A DNA stretch of 64,000 nt from Prevotella sp. UBA2809 (GTDB taxonomy: Bacteria > Bacteroidota > Bacteroidia > Bacteroidales > Bacteroidaceae), in contig DEHD01000007.1 of NCBI GenBank assembly GCA_002351725.1, positions 39,857-103,856 on the forward strand, in the 5' to 3' direction. Position numbers and translations under genes: made by a program. Shown here one piece after another: positions 53,601 to 61,581 of this stretch. Within the stretch, counting starts at the first letter, position 1, and each line of letters begins with the position of its first letter. A model generated the notes under the pieces. The model was not told where the DNA came from. It made no database searches and saw nothing but the letters and a program-made list of their open reading frames with translations.

Positions 53601-53941
53601 TTGTCCTCTTCGATGGTAATTTTGTAATTAGTCTGGTTAGCACTAATCTTTACCTCTTTGTTAAGGTAACCGATGTAAGAAATCACCAGGGTCTGACCTG
53701 GATTTGCGTTCAGAGTAAAGTTTCCGTCGAAATCGGTAGCAACACCGTTTGACGTGCCCTTTACCACAACACTGGCTCCGATGACGGGGCCTGAAGCGTC
53801 GACTACAGTACCTGTAATCTTCTTCGCAGCCTGCTGAATCTCCTGTGGAGCTCCAGCGGCATAAGCGTTTGTGGAGTGTCCAAGTCCCAAGAGAGCCATG
53901 GCACCCATCAGTAGCGCTGTTTTTCTAAAGTTTTGATTCAT
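50636..53941 (-). CDS. SusC/RagA family TonB-linked outer-membrane transporter
   Basis: The 1101-residue transporter imports oligosaccharides with SusD. It has a signal peptide (ending NAYAAGA), a carboxypeptidase-regulatory-like domain (about 40-115, ITGTVVDASGPVIGASVVVK), the DEVVVVGYGTMKKSDLSGS linker, a plug (about 125-240, SSIRVRGIGSINANQEPLYV, ILKDASATAIYGAQGANGVV) and a large beta-barrel ending in FGVNLSF. It is the first gene of the operon SusC-SusD-SGBP-SGBP-GH26. No hybrid two-component regulator or ECF/FecR pair is next to it. Confidence 0.96.
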   Translation of the reverse strand: MNQNFRKTALLMGAMALLGLGHSTNAYAAGAPQEIQQAAKKITGTVVDASGPVIGASVVVKGTSNGVATDFDGNFTLNANPGQTLVISYIGYLNKEVKISANQTNYKITIEEDKQMLDEVVVVGYGTMKKSDLSGSSSSIGEQALKGSVITSLDQSLQGHATGVTAVTTSGAPGSSSSIRVRGIGSINANQEPLYVIDGVIVQSGGQSGADYGLADRLGNGKVSTISPLSTLNPSDIVSMEILKDASATAIYGAQGANGVVLITTKRGKSGEAKFNYDGMFAVNRQMKRLDMMNLREYAEYYQDFVNDGWIVKSQANQTYSDPTILGKGTNWQDAIFQTALQHQHQLSAQGGTDKIQYYVSGNFMNQEGTIIGSNFKRYSVRANLDAQLKPWLKLGMSTTFSTTNDDLKKADGTEGIITYSLTTLPDIPIYDVFGNYYAEVREGYTNPNPVALANMNQYTLERRKLTGNIFAEISFLKNLVWHAELGYDISGSNAETWEPSVDLGGWQKPANQDHWQSNTNKFWQLKNYLTYTGNFNKHHFTAMLGQECWESTWKYQGITGQNLPRNDVRNPSLAEKTDRDFSSGFGSASMASFFTRETYNYDDRYYATYTFRYDGSSNFGPNNRWAGFHSFAASWRFTNEQFMKNIKWLSNGKIRAGWGQTGNANIGGYKWGVALGVMPSALGQSYRPTGLPNESIQWETQEQIDLGLDIGFFNNRLNLTIDWYKKESKDMLMKMQLPSYLGTQGNGSSALSAPYGNYGTMRNTGLEIELKATPVIAKNFSWDTDLQFSFNKNKLVALQGTTSAAIIGYGQWSDVVAVSSVGRPMYDFYGYEVEGVYKDFDDILNSPVNTLYSQSCIDNGDGTFSHVTDPTKYSKSNTVWPGDLKFKDVNNDGKIDENDKTNIGSPLPKFTFGFTNTFNFMNFDLSIFINGSVGNKVMNYTSIPLTSMTSTWNNQIQEKIADRAQLAAIDANKVYEDGSAWYNDITNVYVTNPNTQTPRVAIGNTYNQNISSRYIEDGSYVRLKNISLGYTFPKNIVKRLYLDNLRLYCNLQNVLTITGYDGYDPEIGASTTDANGYVFGLDNGRYPSPFTCTFGVNLSF

Positions 53942-53992
53942 ACTTAAGTTTTATAATTAGGAAATAGAGTTATATCGTGTAGAATTCGCTTG

Positions 53993-54024
53993 CAAAAGTA
54001 AAACAGTTTACTGAAATGGCGCAA
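53993..54024 (-). promoter_or_regulatory. Bacteroidetes-type promoter of the SusC operon
   Basis: On the minus strand TTG (54024-54022), 21 nt and TACTTTTG (54000-53993) are present, 52 nt before the SusC start. Confidence 0.6.
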
Positions 54025-54140
54025 CTCAATTTTAACCAATACTGACACTTTTCTTAAAATTGATAATTTTTGTTCTATGTTAAATAAATATAGTAGCAAA
54101 CTTTGATAAGAAAGTATAAGGCTATTCCGTAAAAAAGTAC

Positions 54141-54148
54141 TATCTTTG
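54141..54148 (+). promoter_or_regulatory. -7 box TATCTTTG of the esterase-manA unit
   Basis: TATCTTTG lies 27 nt before the ATG at 54176. The 234-bp divergent region (53942-54175) carries both promoters and presumably the operator, but no clear palindrome was found. Confidence 0.5.
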
Positions 54149-54175
54149 CAGCGGAAAATAAAACAATTGTGAAAA

Positions 54176-55456
54176 ATGAAAAAACTTTATTCCCTTTTAT
54201 TGGCCTTTCTGGTCATTTTGCCTATTGGGGCGCAAATCAGGGGCAACAATATTGTTGTAACCGTTGAGCCCGATCACCAGGACTGGAATTATCGTGTAGG
54301 CGAGACGGCCAGATTCGTGGTCGAAGTACGCCGCTCTGGCACACTTATCAGCGATGTTGCTATTGACTATGCAGCTGGTCCTGAGATGTATCAGGGCACC
54401 AAGAAGACCGCCCACCTGAAAGACGGCACGCTTAAGCTTACAGGAAAAATGACTTCGCCAGGATTCTATCGCGTTGATGTAACGGCACACGTAGATGGCA
54501 AGGATTATCGCGGAGCCTGTGCAGCAGCCTTCTCGCCTGAGAAGTTGCAACCCTCAACCGTCATGCCTGCCGACTTTGCCAACTTCTGGCAGCAGTCGAT
54601 AGCCGAGGCCCGCAAGACAGATCTCGACCCAACAAAGCGCCTGTTGCCCGAGCGTTGCACAAAAGATGTGAATGTGTATGAGGTAAGTTTCCAGAACGAG
54701 CAGTGGGGCTCGCGTACATATGGTATTTTATGCGTGCCCGCGAAGGAAGGCCGATATCCCGCACTACTTAGAGTGCCAGGTGCAGGTGTGCGCCCCTATG
54801 GAGGTGACGTGTACACAGCATCGCAGGGTGTTATCACACTCGAAATAGGTATTCACGGTATACCCGTAACGATGGAGCAGGGTGTTTATGACAATCTGCA
54901 CAATGGTGCGCTGAGAGGCTATTGGGAGTTTAATATGGATTCGCGCGAGAAACACTACTATCATCATGTAATCATGGGCTGTATCCGTGCAATGGACTAT
55001 ATAGAGCAGTACACCCCGTGGAACGGAAAGAATGCAGGTGTTACGGGCTCGAGTCAGGGAGGATTCCTGACACTGGCTACAGCGGGACTTGACAAGCGTT
55101 TCACTTGCTATGCTCCAGTTCACGCAGCTCTTTGCGACCATACAAACTCACTGCGTGGCATTGCCTGCGGATGGCCCCATTATTTCTACTGGAATAAGGG
55201 CAAGGGTCAGGATAAGCAGATCGAGGTGTCGCGCTATTACGATGGTGTGAATTTCGCACGCCTGATTACCAACAGTCAGCAAGGCTGGTTCTCTTTTGGC
55301 TATTGCGACGACGTAGTACCTCCTACCACAGCATGGGCAACCTATAACACCGTGACTGGCCCTAAAGAGATTTCGCCTTATCAGGCCACATGGCACTTCT
55401 GGTTCCAGGAACAGTGGGACGAGTGGGAGAGTTGGCTTTTAAAGCAGCTGTTATAA
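54176..55456 (+). CDS. CE7-type acetyl ester hydrolase, secreted
   Basis: The 426-residue product has a signal peptide (about 1-20, ending GAQ), an N-terminal beta-sandwich (about 22-120) and an alpha/beta-hydrolase domain of the CE7 acetyl-xylan-esterase/cephalosporin deacetylase type. The nucleophile Ser is in TGSSQGGFL (about 290-297), the Asp in GYCDDVVPPT and the His in ATWHFWFQEQ near the C-terminus. In context it could remove acetyl groups from acetylated mannan; the substrate is inferred. The divergent SusC operon and downstream manA suggest joint use. Confidence 0.87.
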   Translation: MKKLYSLLLAFLVILPIGAQIRGNNIVVTVEPDHQDWNYRVGETARFVVEVRRSGTLISDVAIDYAAGPEMYQGTKKTAHLKDGTLKLTGKMTSPGFYRVDVTAHVDGKDYRGACAAAFSPEKLQPSTVMPADFANFWQQSIAEARKTDLDPTKRLLPERCTKDVNVYEVSFQNEQWGSRTYGILCVPAKEGRYPALLRVPGAGVRPYGGDVYTASQGVITLEIGIHGIPVTMEQGVYDNLHNGALRGYWEFNMDSREKHYYHHVIMGCIRAMDYIEQYTPWNGKNAGVTGSSQGGFLTLATAGLDKRFTCYAPVHAALCDHTNSLRGIACGWPHYFYWNKGKGQDKQIEVSRYYDGVNFARLITNSQQGWFSFGYCDDVVPPTTAWATYNTVTGPKEISPYQATWHFWFQEQWDEWESWLLKQLL

Positions 55457-55486
55457 TTATCAATGTTCAATGTTCAATATAATAAA
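55457..55486. repeat. 7-nt periodic spacer between esterase and manA
   Basis: ATCAATG, TTCAATG, TTCAATA, TAATAAA fill the gap from the esterase stop to the manA start. Confidence 0.65.
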
Positions 55487-55488
55487 AA

Positions 55489-56466
55489 ATGAAACCCTAT
55501 AAATTCCAACCGTATCTTAAGACCACCATCTGGGGTGGCTATCAGATTGCACCATTCAAAGGCATCTTTAATGCTCAGCCCAATGTGGGCGAGAGTTGGG
55601 AAATAAGCGGTGTGCCCGGTCATGAAAGCGTGGCTATCAACCGTGGACTTATTGACGATGTAGACGAAGGTCTGACACTTGTCGAACTGATTGACAAATA
55701 CAAAGGCCTGCTCGTGGGTCAAAAGGTCTACAAGAAGTACGGCAATCAGTTCCCGCTCTTGGTAAAATTCATCGATTCACGCCAGGACCTCAGTGTTCAG
55801 GTACATCCTGACGACAAACTGGCTATGCAGCGTCATGGCTGTCAAGGCAAAACAGAGATGTGGTATATCATCAAGAGCGATGTAGGTTCAAAAATATATG
55901 CAGGACTCTCTAAGAGTATCACCCCTGATGAATACGAGCAGCTGGCTACTGCCGAGCCCCAAAACGGGCGCTCACCCATGCAGGATGTCATTGCCACCCA
56001 CGAGGCGCATGAGGGCGACCTCTATTTCCTGCCCGCAGGCCGACTGCACGCTATAGGTGCAGGCAACTTCCTTGCTGAGATACAGCAGACCAGCGATATC
56101 ACCTATCGCGTCTACGACTTCGGGCGCAAAGACGAGCATGGTATCCCTCGCGAACTGCATATTGATCAGGCCAAAGATGCCATCGACTATCAGGTATGGC
56201 CAGCTTATCGCACGTCATACGACAGTACGAAGCCCATTTCGCAGCTCATCAACTGCCCGCACTTTGTTGTGCATCGTATTGTAGTGCAGGTTGCCCAGCA
56301 GGTAGATTTCCACTGCGACTCGTTTGTTATTGTAGTATGCCTATGGGGTCAGGCCAACATCAACGGCATCGACATCCGTCAGGGAGAGACAATCCTCGTC
56401 CCAGCCAGTGAGAACATCCTATACATCTTTGGTAACGCCACTTTCTTAACAGCCACGATGCCATAA
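55489..56466 (+). CDS. manA: Mannose-6-phosphate isomerase, class I
   Basis: ManA interconverts mannose 6-phosphate and fructose 6-phosphate. The 325-residue cupin-type enzyme shows TTIWGGYQIAPF near the start, VGESWEISG, FPLLVKFIDSRQDLSVQVHPDD with zinc-binding Gln and His (about 95-110), KTEMWYII and LPAGRLHAIGAGN. It is shorter than E. coli ManA (about 390) but typical of the Bacteroidales/Bacillus form. Its position behind the esterase and opposite the mannanase operon supports mannose as the end product of the locus. Confidence 0.93.
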   Translation: MKPYKFQPYLKTTIWGGYQIAPFKGIFNAQPNVGESWEISGVPGHESVAINRGLIDDVDEGLTLVELIDKYKGLLVGQKVYKKYGNQFPLLVKFIDSRQDLSVQVHPDDKLAMQRHGCQGKTEMWYIIKSDVGSKIYAGLSKSITPDEYEQLATAEPQNGRSPMQDVIATHEAHEGDLYFLPAGRLHAIGAGNFLAEIQQTSDITYRVYDFGRKDEHGIPRELHIDQAKDAIDYQVWPAYRTSYDSTKPISQLINCPHFVVHRIVVQVAQQVDFHCDSFVIVVCLWGQANINGIDIRQGETILVPASENILYIFGNATFLTATMP

Positions 56467-56470
56467 AAAT

Positions 56471-56505
56471 AATCCCCGCCGAATCGGTGGGGATTTCTTT
56501 TTTTT
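56471..56505 (+). terminator. Terminator after manA
   Basis: AATCCCCGCCG, a 3-nt loop and CGGTGGGGATT, then TTCTTTTTTTT. An almost identical hairpin is at 62959-62990. Confidence 0.88.
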
Positions 56506-56521
56506 ATACTTTCATGCAAAA

Positions 56522-56658
56522 CTATTTTGCCAACTCTTTCCGCATTTCCTGGCCCAGTTTGTTCCAATAGGGTAGGTGTTTCAGGGTGGATCGTACGGGT
56601 TGAACGTGCCACAACATCAGGAGTAATTTTTCATAATTATCTTGTCTTGATTCTTAAA
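56522..56658 (-). pseudogene. Possible remnant or small ORF
   Basis: In the 222-bp gap between manA and the GH35-like gene a minus-strand frame of about 45 codons encodes a protein-like C-terminus (NYEKLLLMLWHVQPVRST, then KHLPYWNKLGQEMRKELAK, stop). It has no good start codon and no recognised family. It may be a decayed gene end or a small protein starting at an internal Met. Low certainty. Confidence 0.3.
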
Positions 56659-56688
56659 TTATGTTCTTTTCTGTGAAAAGCGAATTCC

Positions 56689-58272
56689 TTAATATTCGTA
56701 TAGACGGATGTGTAAGATTTTCCATTCGCCGACGCCGATGCGGGCATGACGGCCTTGGTGGGTTTGGTCGCCGTTGTGGCGGCGGAGATACTGCATGTTA
56801 CCGTCACCAGCGATCTCTACTTCATCTACGGATAGTAGGCCAAGACGTTTTCCGCTAAAAAGCTTTTTTGTCTGTTGAGTAGCACCTCCGCCAGCTTCGG
56901 CGAAACCATCCTCGCCTAAAGTCTTTTGCTGCTCTTGTTGTTTCTCTGTCGGGGTCTTGAAGTCAATAACCACACCGCTGCCTGCCAACAAATAATCGTA
57001 TTTTCCAAGACGGATGAGTATAGCTCCACCCTCGGGCCATGTGCTGCCATCAGTGGCACGGGGATCCCAAGGCAGAGTAAAATAGTGGCGGCAGGTCATC
57101 ATAACACCACCATCATCGAGAATTCGATTATGATCCTCTTGGTCGAAGAGAAGTCCCCAAGTCTTCAACGAACGTTTTATATTGAATACCTGACGCAGTA
57201 GCCTGTAGGCTTTTGTTACCGATTCCGTTTCTTTATCGTTGGCTTGGTCGATGGCGAATGGCGAGAATCCCAAAGCTTGATGTTCTCCGAAGGCATAGAG
57301 GGCACGCACGCCGCTATTCTCGCAGCAACGGCTCTCGGGGATGAATAGACGATTCTTTACCGTTCCTCCATCCTGTGGACGCAATGGCATTGCATATTGT
57401 GCACACCATGACTTAAAACCTGTATCATAGATGTCAGGGGCTAGTAGGTCGACACTCGGTGCTCCCTCGTGCCAGAAGTCGATGAGATGTGCCAATGGCC
57501 CAGCCGATGGATATTCGCCAGGACGTCGCCCACGGCTGTTCATTGCGGCATTCACATAGAGCGGCATGTCATGTATTTCTCGAGCCGCCTTGGCCAGATG
57601 CTCCACATAGCGAGCATAGCTAAGTGCCATAAACTTCTCGTCGGCATATTCATCCGTGCCGTATCGTTCCGCCCAACGTTCCTTTTTATAAGCCTTCTCT
57701 GCCAATGGCGAATGGTCGCGTGCCGACTCCAACATTCCGATCTCGTTTTCTATCTGCATCATAATGACCACCTCGCGCTGCGGGTCTTTCTCACGGATAT
57801 GCCGCATTAGCGCCGAGAAGGCTTTTAAGTCGGCCTGCAGCACATTGTCGCTGAAGCACGATGCTATCTCCATCTGCTTCCCCTCGGCAGTCATTGCTCG
57901 TGGGAATCGCTTTGTATCCTGTTTGAACCATGTTGGCGTATAGCACGACATAGAATTCTTCCACACACCAAACCAAAGGAATATAACGTGCAGCTGCTCG
58001 CGTTGCGCTACCTCGATGGTGCGGTCGATGAGTGTAAAGTTGAATTTTCCCTCAACAGGTTCCATCAGTTCCCAGTAAGCAGGAACAAGCACCGTGTTCA
58101 GTCCTAACGCCTTCATCCGTGGCATCACCTCGTCGATGTCAGCCACAGATGTTGCGGCTGAGTTGCTCAACTCGCCACCAAGGATAGGACAGGGCAGTGC
58201 CGATAGTCTGTCGGCAGCAAAGGCACTCTGCATTGTGACCATTACAACAAGGGAAATAAAAAGTCTTCTCAT
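56689..58272 (-). CDS. GH35-like glycoside hydrolase with DUF5597-type C-terminus
   Basis: The 527-residue exported enzyme (signal peptide ending SAFAA) has a TIM-barrel of the GH35/GH42-related type: VLVPAYWELMEPVEGKFNFT near residue 60, acid/base Glu in QIENEIGML (about 174-182) and candidate nucleophile Glu in RLFIPESRCCE (about 310-320). The C-terminal part (about 400-527) is like the DUF5597 domain found on Bacteroidales beta-galactosidase-like proteins. A galactosyl side-chain activity would fit galactomannan, but that is inference. It is the last gene of a three-gene unit with a CDF transporter and a membrane AraC regulator. Confidence 0.83.
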   Translation of the reverse strand: MRRLFISLVVMVTMQSAFAADRLSALPCPILGGELSNSAATSVADIDEVMPRMKALGLNTVLVPAYWELMEPVEGKFNFTLIDRTIEVAQREQLHVIFLWFGVWKNSMSCYTPTWFKQDTKRFPRAMTAEGKQMEIASCFSDNVLQADLKAFSALMRHIREKDPQREVVIMMQIENEIGMLESARDHSPLAEKAYKKERWAERYGTDEYADEKFMALSYARYVEHLAKAAREIHDMPLYVNAAMNSRGRRPGEYPSAGPLAHLIDFWHEGAPSVDLLAPDIYDTGFKSWCAQYAMPLRPQDGGTVKNRLFIPESRCCENSGVRALYAFGEHQALGFSPFAIDQANDKETESVTKAYRLLRQVFNIKRSLKTWGLLFDQEDHNRILDDGGVMMTCRHYFTLPWDPRATDGSTWPEGGAILIRLGKYDYLLAGSGVVIDFKTPTEKQQEQQKTLGEDGFAEAGGGATQQTKKLFSGKRLGLLSVDEVEIAGDGNMQYLRRHNGDQTHQGRHARIGVGEWKILHIRLYEY

Positions 58273-58279
58273 ATATCTG

Positions 58280-59383
58280 TTATTCTGTATAATTATGATC
58301 CACTACGACGACAACCCGCTGGTCAGGCACAAACGGCTGTAGCTCTGCGGTGAGATGACTGACAAAGGCAGCCTCGTCGTGTACGGAGATATCAGGAACG
58401 ACATCGACAGAAAGATACTTGTTTTTCTCCGAATAGTAGAAACCATGTACCTGAACAATATCCTTGTGGGCGGCGAGGGCTTGCATTACCTTCGATTGCA
58501 ATTCAGCACGGCGGTTCTCGCCTGTAGCCACAGCATAAACACCGACTGTCATAATGATGCCGTGACGTTCGTACATCGCAGTGGAGATGCGGCGTGTCAG
58601 CCCGTGAATATCATGTGCCGACATCGTATCATTGACGTTGATGTGCAGCGAACCAATCTTCACGTCGGGGCCGTAGTTATGCAGTATCAGGTCGAACACG
58701 CCATGAACGCCCTCGAAGTCTGAGACCTCCTTCTGAATCTGCTTGGCGAATTCTTCCGAGATACTCGTGCCCAACAGTTCGTTGATAGGCGAAGCAAGCA
58801 TCTCGATACCAGCCTTGATGATGACGATGGAAATCAAAGCTCCCAGAATTCCATCCAGCGACACACCCCACAGCAGCATAACACCTGCCGAGATAAGTGT
58901 TGCCAGCGTGATGACGGCATCGAACAACGCATCAGAGCCCGAGGCGATCAGGGCATCGCTCTTTAGTTGCTCGCCCTTCTTCTTGACATATTGGCCGAGG
59001 ATGAGCTTTACTACAATAGCCACCACGATAACTACCAGTGTAGTTGTGGTGTATTCCGGCTCCGTGGGGTCGAAGATTTTCTTCACCGACTCGATGAGCG
59101 AGGTGATACCTGCCGACAGCACAATGACGGCGATGATGATGGCACTGAAATACTCGATGCGTCCAAAACCGAATGGATGTTTCCTGTCGGCAGGGCGCTG
59201 CGAGAGTTTTGTTCCTACTATGGTGATGACACTCGACAGCGCATCGCTTAGATTGTTTACGGCATCCATCACGATAGCCACGCTACTGGCCAGAATACCT
59301 ACTGCGGCCTTAAAGCCAGCCAACAGCACGTTGGCGGCAATGCCTATCCAACTGGTACGAATTATTTCTTGACTGCGATCCAT
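58280..59383 (-). CDS. Cation diffusion facilitator transporter
   Basis: The 367-residue protein exports divalent metals such as zinc, iron or manganese in exchange for protons. It has six transmembrane helices (about 10-215), with the metal-site motif MDAVNNLSDALSS (about 39-51) and a related DALFDAVITL in helix 5, and a cytoplasmic C-terminal domain (about 220-310, VHGVFDLILHNYGPDVKIGS). An extra C-terminal segment of about 60 residues (YYSEKNKYLSVDVVPDISVH) repeats the fold. Gaps of 2 bp and 7 bp join it to the regulator and the GH35-like gene, an unusual combination. Confidence 0.9.
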   Translation of the reverse strand: MDRSQEIIRTSWIGIAANVLLAGFKAAVGILASSVAIVMDAVNNLSDALSSVITIVGTKLSQRPADRKHPFGFGRIEYFSAIIIAVIVLSAGITSLIESVKKIFDPTEPEYTTTTLVVIVVAIVVKLILGQYVKKKGEQLKSDALIASGSDALFDAVITLATLISAGVMLLWGVSLDGILGALISIVIIKAGIEMLASPINELLGTSISEEFAKQIQKEVSDFEGVHGVFDLILHNYGPDVKIGSLHINVNDTMSAHDIHGLTRRISTAMYERHGIIMTVGVYAVATGENRRAELQSKVMQALAAHKDIVQVHGFYYSEKNKYLSVDVVPDISVHDEAAFVSHLTAELQPFVPDQRVVVVVDHNYTE

Positions 59384-59385
59384 AT

Positions 59386-60477
59386 TTACTTTTGTGGTAA
59401 TCGCTCTTTTGCTTTAAGATACGATTTATATGAGGCAAAGCCGCTGGCCTCTGCAGCACTTTCGTCGGTAGAGTTCGGGTGTTGCTGTTTGTATCGCTCG
59501 AAATAGTTTAGGCGCAAGCCATTAACATAGTCGGAGAATCCGCCGAAACGATCGATAAATACCTTTGAAACATATCTGCGACTAAAGTTACAGCGTTCTA
59601 CCACTTGTTCCAGTTTAAGATGCGAGTCGAGATAGGCAGCCTCTGTATTTACAAACTGCTCTATTTCCGCAGCTATTCTATTGCTGCGCTCCTCGGCCAG
59701 CTCGTCGTCCTCAAAGCTTTCTGCCTCTTCATCTTCGTCAATATCCGTAAGAATGGCTGCACGGCGCCACACTGGCATCACGTTCAGAAGTAAGGCAATA
59801 TTGAATATGGCCAAAGGAATACACATATAAGCCATTACTGTTTGCGAGTTGGTGATGAAGGCAGGCCAAAGGAATGGGGTGAGTATGAGGGGCGACAACC
59901 ACATGCGGTGTGCATATTCGGTAGGAAAGTCATCCGGGTTCGAATAATTCAACTCTCGGGCTTTTTTGATCCATTGGAGAACCTGCCACATAGCAACACC
60001 CGAATAACCTATCATGCAGATACTTACCACAGTCACTACTATGTTCCACACCTTTAGGAACTGCTCACTAAGCAGCCCTGATGGCCACCATGCATTTGCC
60101 ACAAGCGGCGCCATGGCTAAGAATGTGATAATGGCCAAAATAAAATTGGCTTTCTTCCACACTTCCCATTGCTTTACCGTACCGAAGAAGCAGAAAATCA
60201 ACGCTCCGCAGTAGAAATAATAAGTACAGGGGAAGTATGATTTCATCAGGATCCACGCTGCCTCATTCTGCGGATTCAATACGTATGGCAACAGAACGGT
60301 GCCACAAAGATAAATCATTACCTGCATTTTGCGGTCGGGCCAGATATAGGCTCTTCGCTCCTTTGGCGTACCACAGTTGTGTACGCCTCTCACTACCGAA
60401 AATACCCAGCAGGTAACTATATAAGCTGCTGCCGTCACTCCATACCAATATGTAGAATCTGTTTGTATCATATTCAT
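59386..60477 (-). CDS. Membrane-bound AraC-type regulator (multi-helix N-terminus)
   Basis: The 363-residue protein has about six to seven transmembrane helices (about 10-235), an acidic linker (DIDEDEEAESFEDDELAEE) and a C-terminal AraC-like helix-turn-helix region (about 280-360, LEQVVERCNFSRRYVSKVFI). Only the first helix-turn-helix is clearly AraC-like; the second is degenerate (ESAAEASGFASYKSYLKAKE). It probably binds DNA from the membrane in response to an envelope signal. The -7 box ends 4 nt before the first Met codon and 10 nt before the second, so translation may be leaderless from the Met at 60471. Confidence 0.85.
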   Translation of the reverse strand: MNMIQTDSTYWYGVTAAAYIVTCWVFSVVRGVHNCGTPKERRAYIWPDRKMQVMIYLCGTVLLPYVLNPQNEAAWILMKSYFPCTYYFYCGALIFCFFGTVKQWEVWKKANFILAIITFLAMAPLVANAWWPSGLLSEQFLKVWNIVVTVVSICMIGYSGVAMWQVLQWIKKARELNYSNPDDFPTEYAHRMWLSPLILTPFLWPAFITNSQTVMAYMCIPLAIFNIALLLNVMPVWRRAAILTDIDEDEEAESFEDDELAEERSNRIAAEIEQFVNTEAAYLDSHLKLEQVVERCNFSRRYVSKVFIDRFGGFSDYVNGLRLNYFERYKQQHPNSTDESAAEASGFASYKSYLKAKERLPQK

Positions 60478-60481
60478 TGTG

Positions 60482-60489
60482 CAAAGTTA
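60482..60489 (-). promoter_or_regulatory. -7 box of the membrane AraC gene
   Basis: CAAAGTTA on the plus strand reads TAACTTTG on the minus strand, 4 nt before the annotated ATG. Confidence 0.55.
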
Positions 60490-60532
60490 CAAATTTTTTT
60501 TGATTAATGTATCTTTTTTGCCATTTTTTATC

Positions 60533-60540
60533 TATCTTTG
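60533..60540 (+). promoter_or_regulatory. -7 box of the orphan histidine kinase
   Basis: TATCTTTG lies 8 nt before the ATG at 60549, predicting a leader of only a few nucleotides. Confidence 0.55.
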
Positions 60541-60548
60541 CAGACAAA

Positions 60549-61493
60549 ATGGAGATGATGATGATACAGATACGTTTTTTAACAATTCCACTTTTGGGGC
60601 TGAGCTCATTGCTTTTGGTTTCGTGCCAGGAGCAGGAAGTCGGATTCTACAATATCCTGGCATATGTTCTTATCATCTTTGTCTTTGGTGTCTTCATCTA
60701 TTTCTATCATCGTTCGTCTGTTCGTTTGAAGAAGGCTTACCACGAACTTGAGATTGCCAATAAGCGTGCACAGGAGTTGTCGCGTATGAAGAGTGATTTC
60801 ATACAGCAGATTTCTCACGAAATCCGTACACCGCTCAACATTCTTTCTGGTTTCACACAAGTGCTCACCATGTCGGATGCCAAGCTCGACGAGGCTATGC
60901 GTCATGAAATAAAAGGCAAGATAACCGAGAATACCGATCGTATCACTAGTCTGGTAAATAAAATGCTCGAGTTGTCTGAAGCCAGGAGTCAAACCGTGAT
61001 TGAGTGTTATGATAAGGTTACGGCTGTTCAGATAGTTACCGAGGCCATTAATGCTTCTGGGATTGAGAAAGCCAGCCATCTTGAATTTGATCTGCTGATT
61101 GCGCCCGACGTCAAGGATGTGCGTATTCAAACCAATCTTGCTGCAGCTGTACGCTCTCTGTCGTTGGTTCTCGATAATGCCCGTAAGTTTACTGCTCCAG
61201 CTGAGGGGCGCCCTCATACACCTCCTTCTGACCAGTTGCAGAAGGTGGTACTTAGGCTCACTGGTTTATCCGGGCGCTTGTTCTTCTCGGTCGAGGATAC
61301 AGGCATTGGCATCGCTCACAAGGATGCAGAGCGTATCTTTGACGAATTCGTGCAGTTGGATGAATTCTATGATGGCACAGGCATAGGCCTTACAGTGGCC
61401 CGTTCGTTAGCTCGTCGTATAGGTGGCGATATCAAAGTCGATACCGCTTATATCGGCGGCTCACGTTTTGTAATGACATTACCTATTAAATAA
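60549..61493 (+). CDS. Orphan sensor histidine kinase with N-terminal lipobox-like signal
   Basis: The 314-residue kinase has almost no sensor domain. The N-terminus (FLTIPLLGLSSLLLVSCQEQ) looks like a lipoprotein signal with lipobox LVSC, followed after ten residues by a transmembrane helix (about 32-52). HisKA has the H-box SHEIRTPLNILSGF (about 93-106), and the ATPase domain has N-box VLDNARKFT, G1 EDTGIGIA and G2 GTGIGLTVA. No response regulator is encoded nearby. It is divergent from the membrane AraC regulator with 71 bp between them, so they may share a signal. ATG 60549 is chosen because the box at 60533 excludes the longer frame; 60555-60561 ATGs are alternatives. Confidence 0.88.
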   Translation: MEMMMIQIRFLTIPLLGLSSLLLVSCQEQEVGFYNILAYVLIIFVFGVFIYFYHRSSVRLKKAYHELEIANKRAQELSRMKSDFIQQISHEIRTPLNILSGFTQVLTMSDAKLDEAMRHEIKGKITENTDRITSLVNKMLELSEARSQTVIECYDKVTAVQIVTEAINASGIEKASHLEFDLLIAPDVKDVRIQTNLAAAVRSLSLVLDNARKFTAPAEGRPHTPPSDQLQKVVLRLTGLSGRLFFSVEDTGIGIAHKDAERIFDEFVQLDEFYDGTGIGLTVARSLARRIGGDIKVDTAYIGGSRFVMTLPIK

Positions 61494-61581
61494 TGAACCT
61501 GCCAGTGATTTACTCGCTGGTGCTGTCAGACAATAGGCAAAGAGTGCGGCGCAAAACCTCCAGCGTCATGAATGCTGCGGC

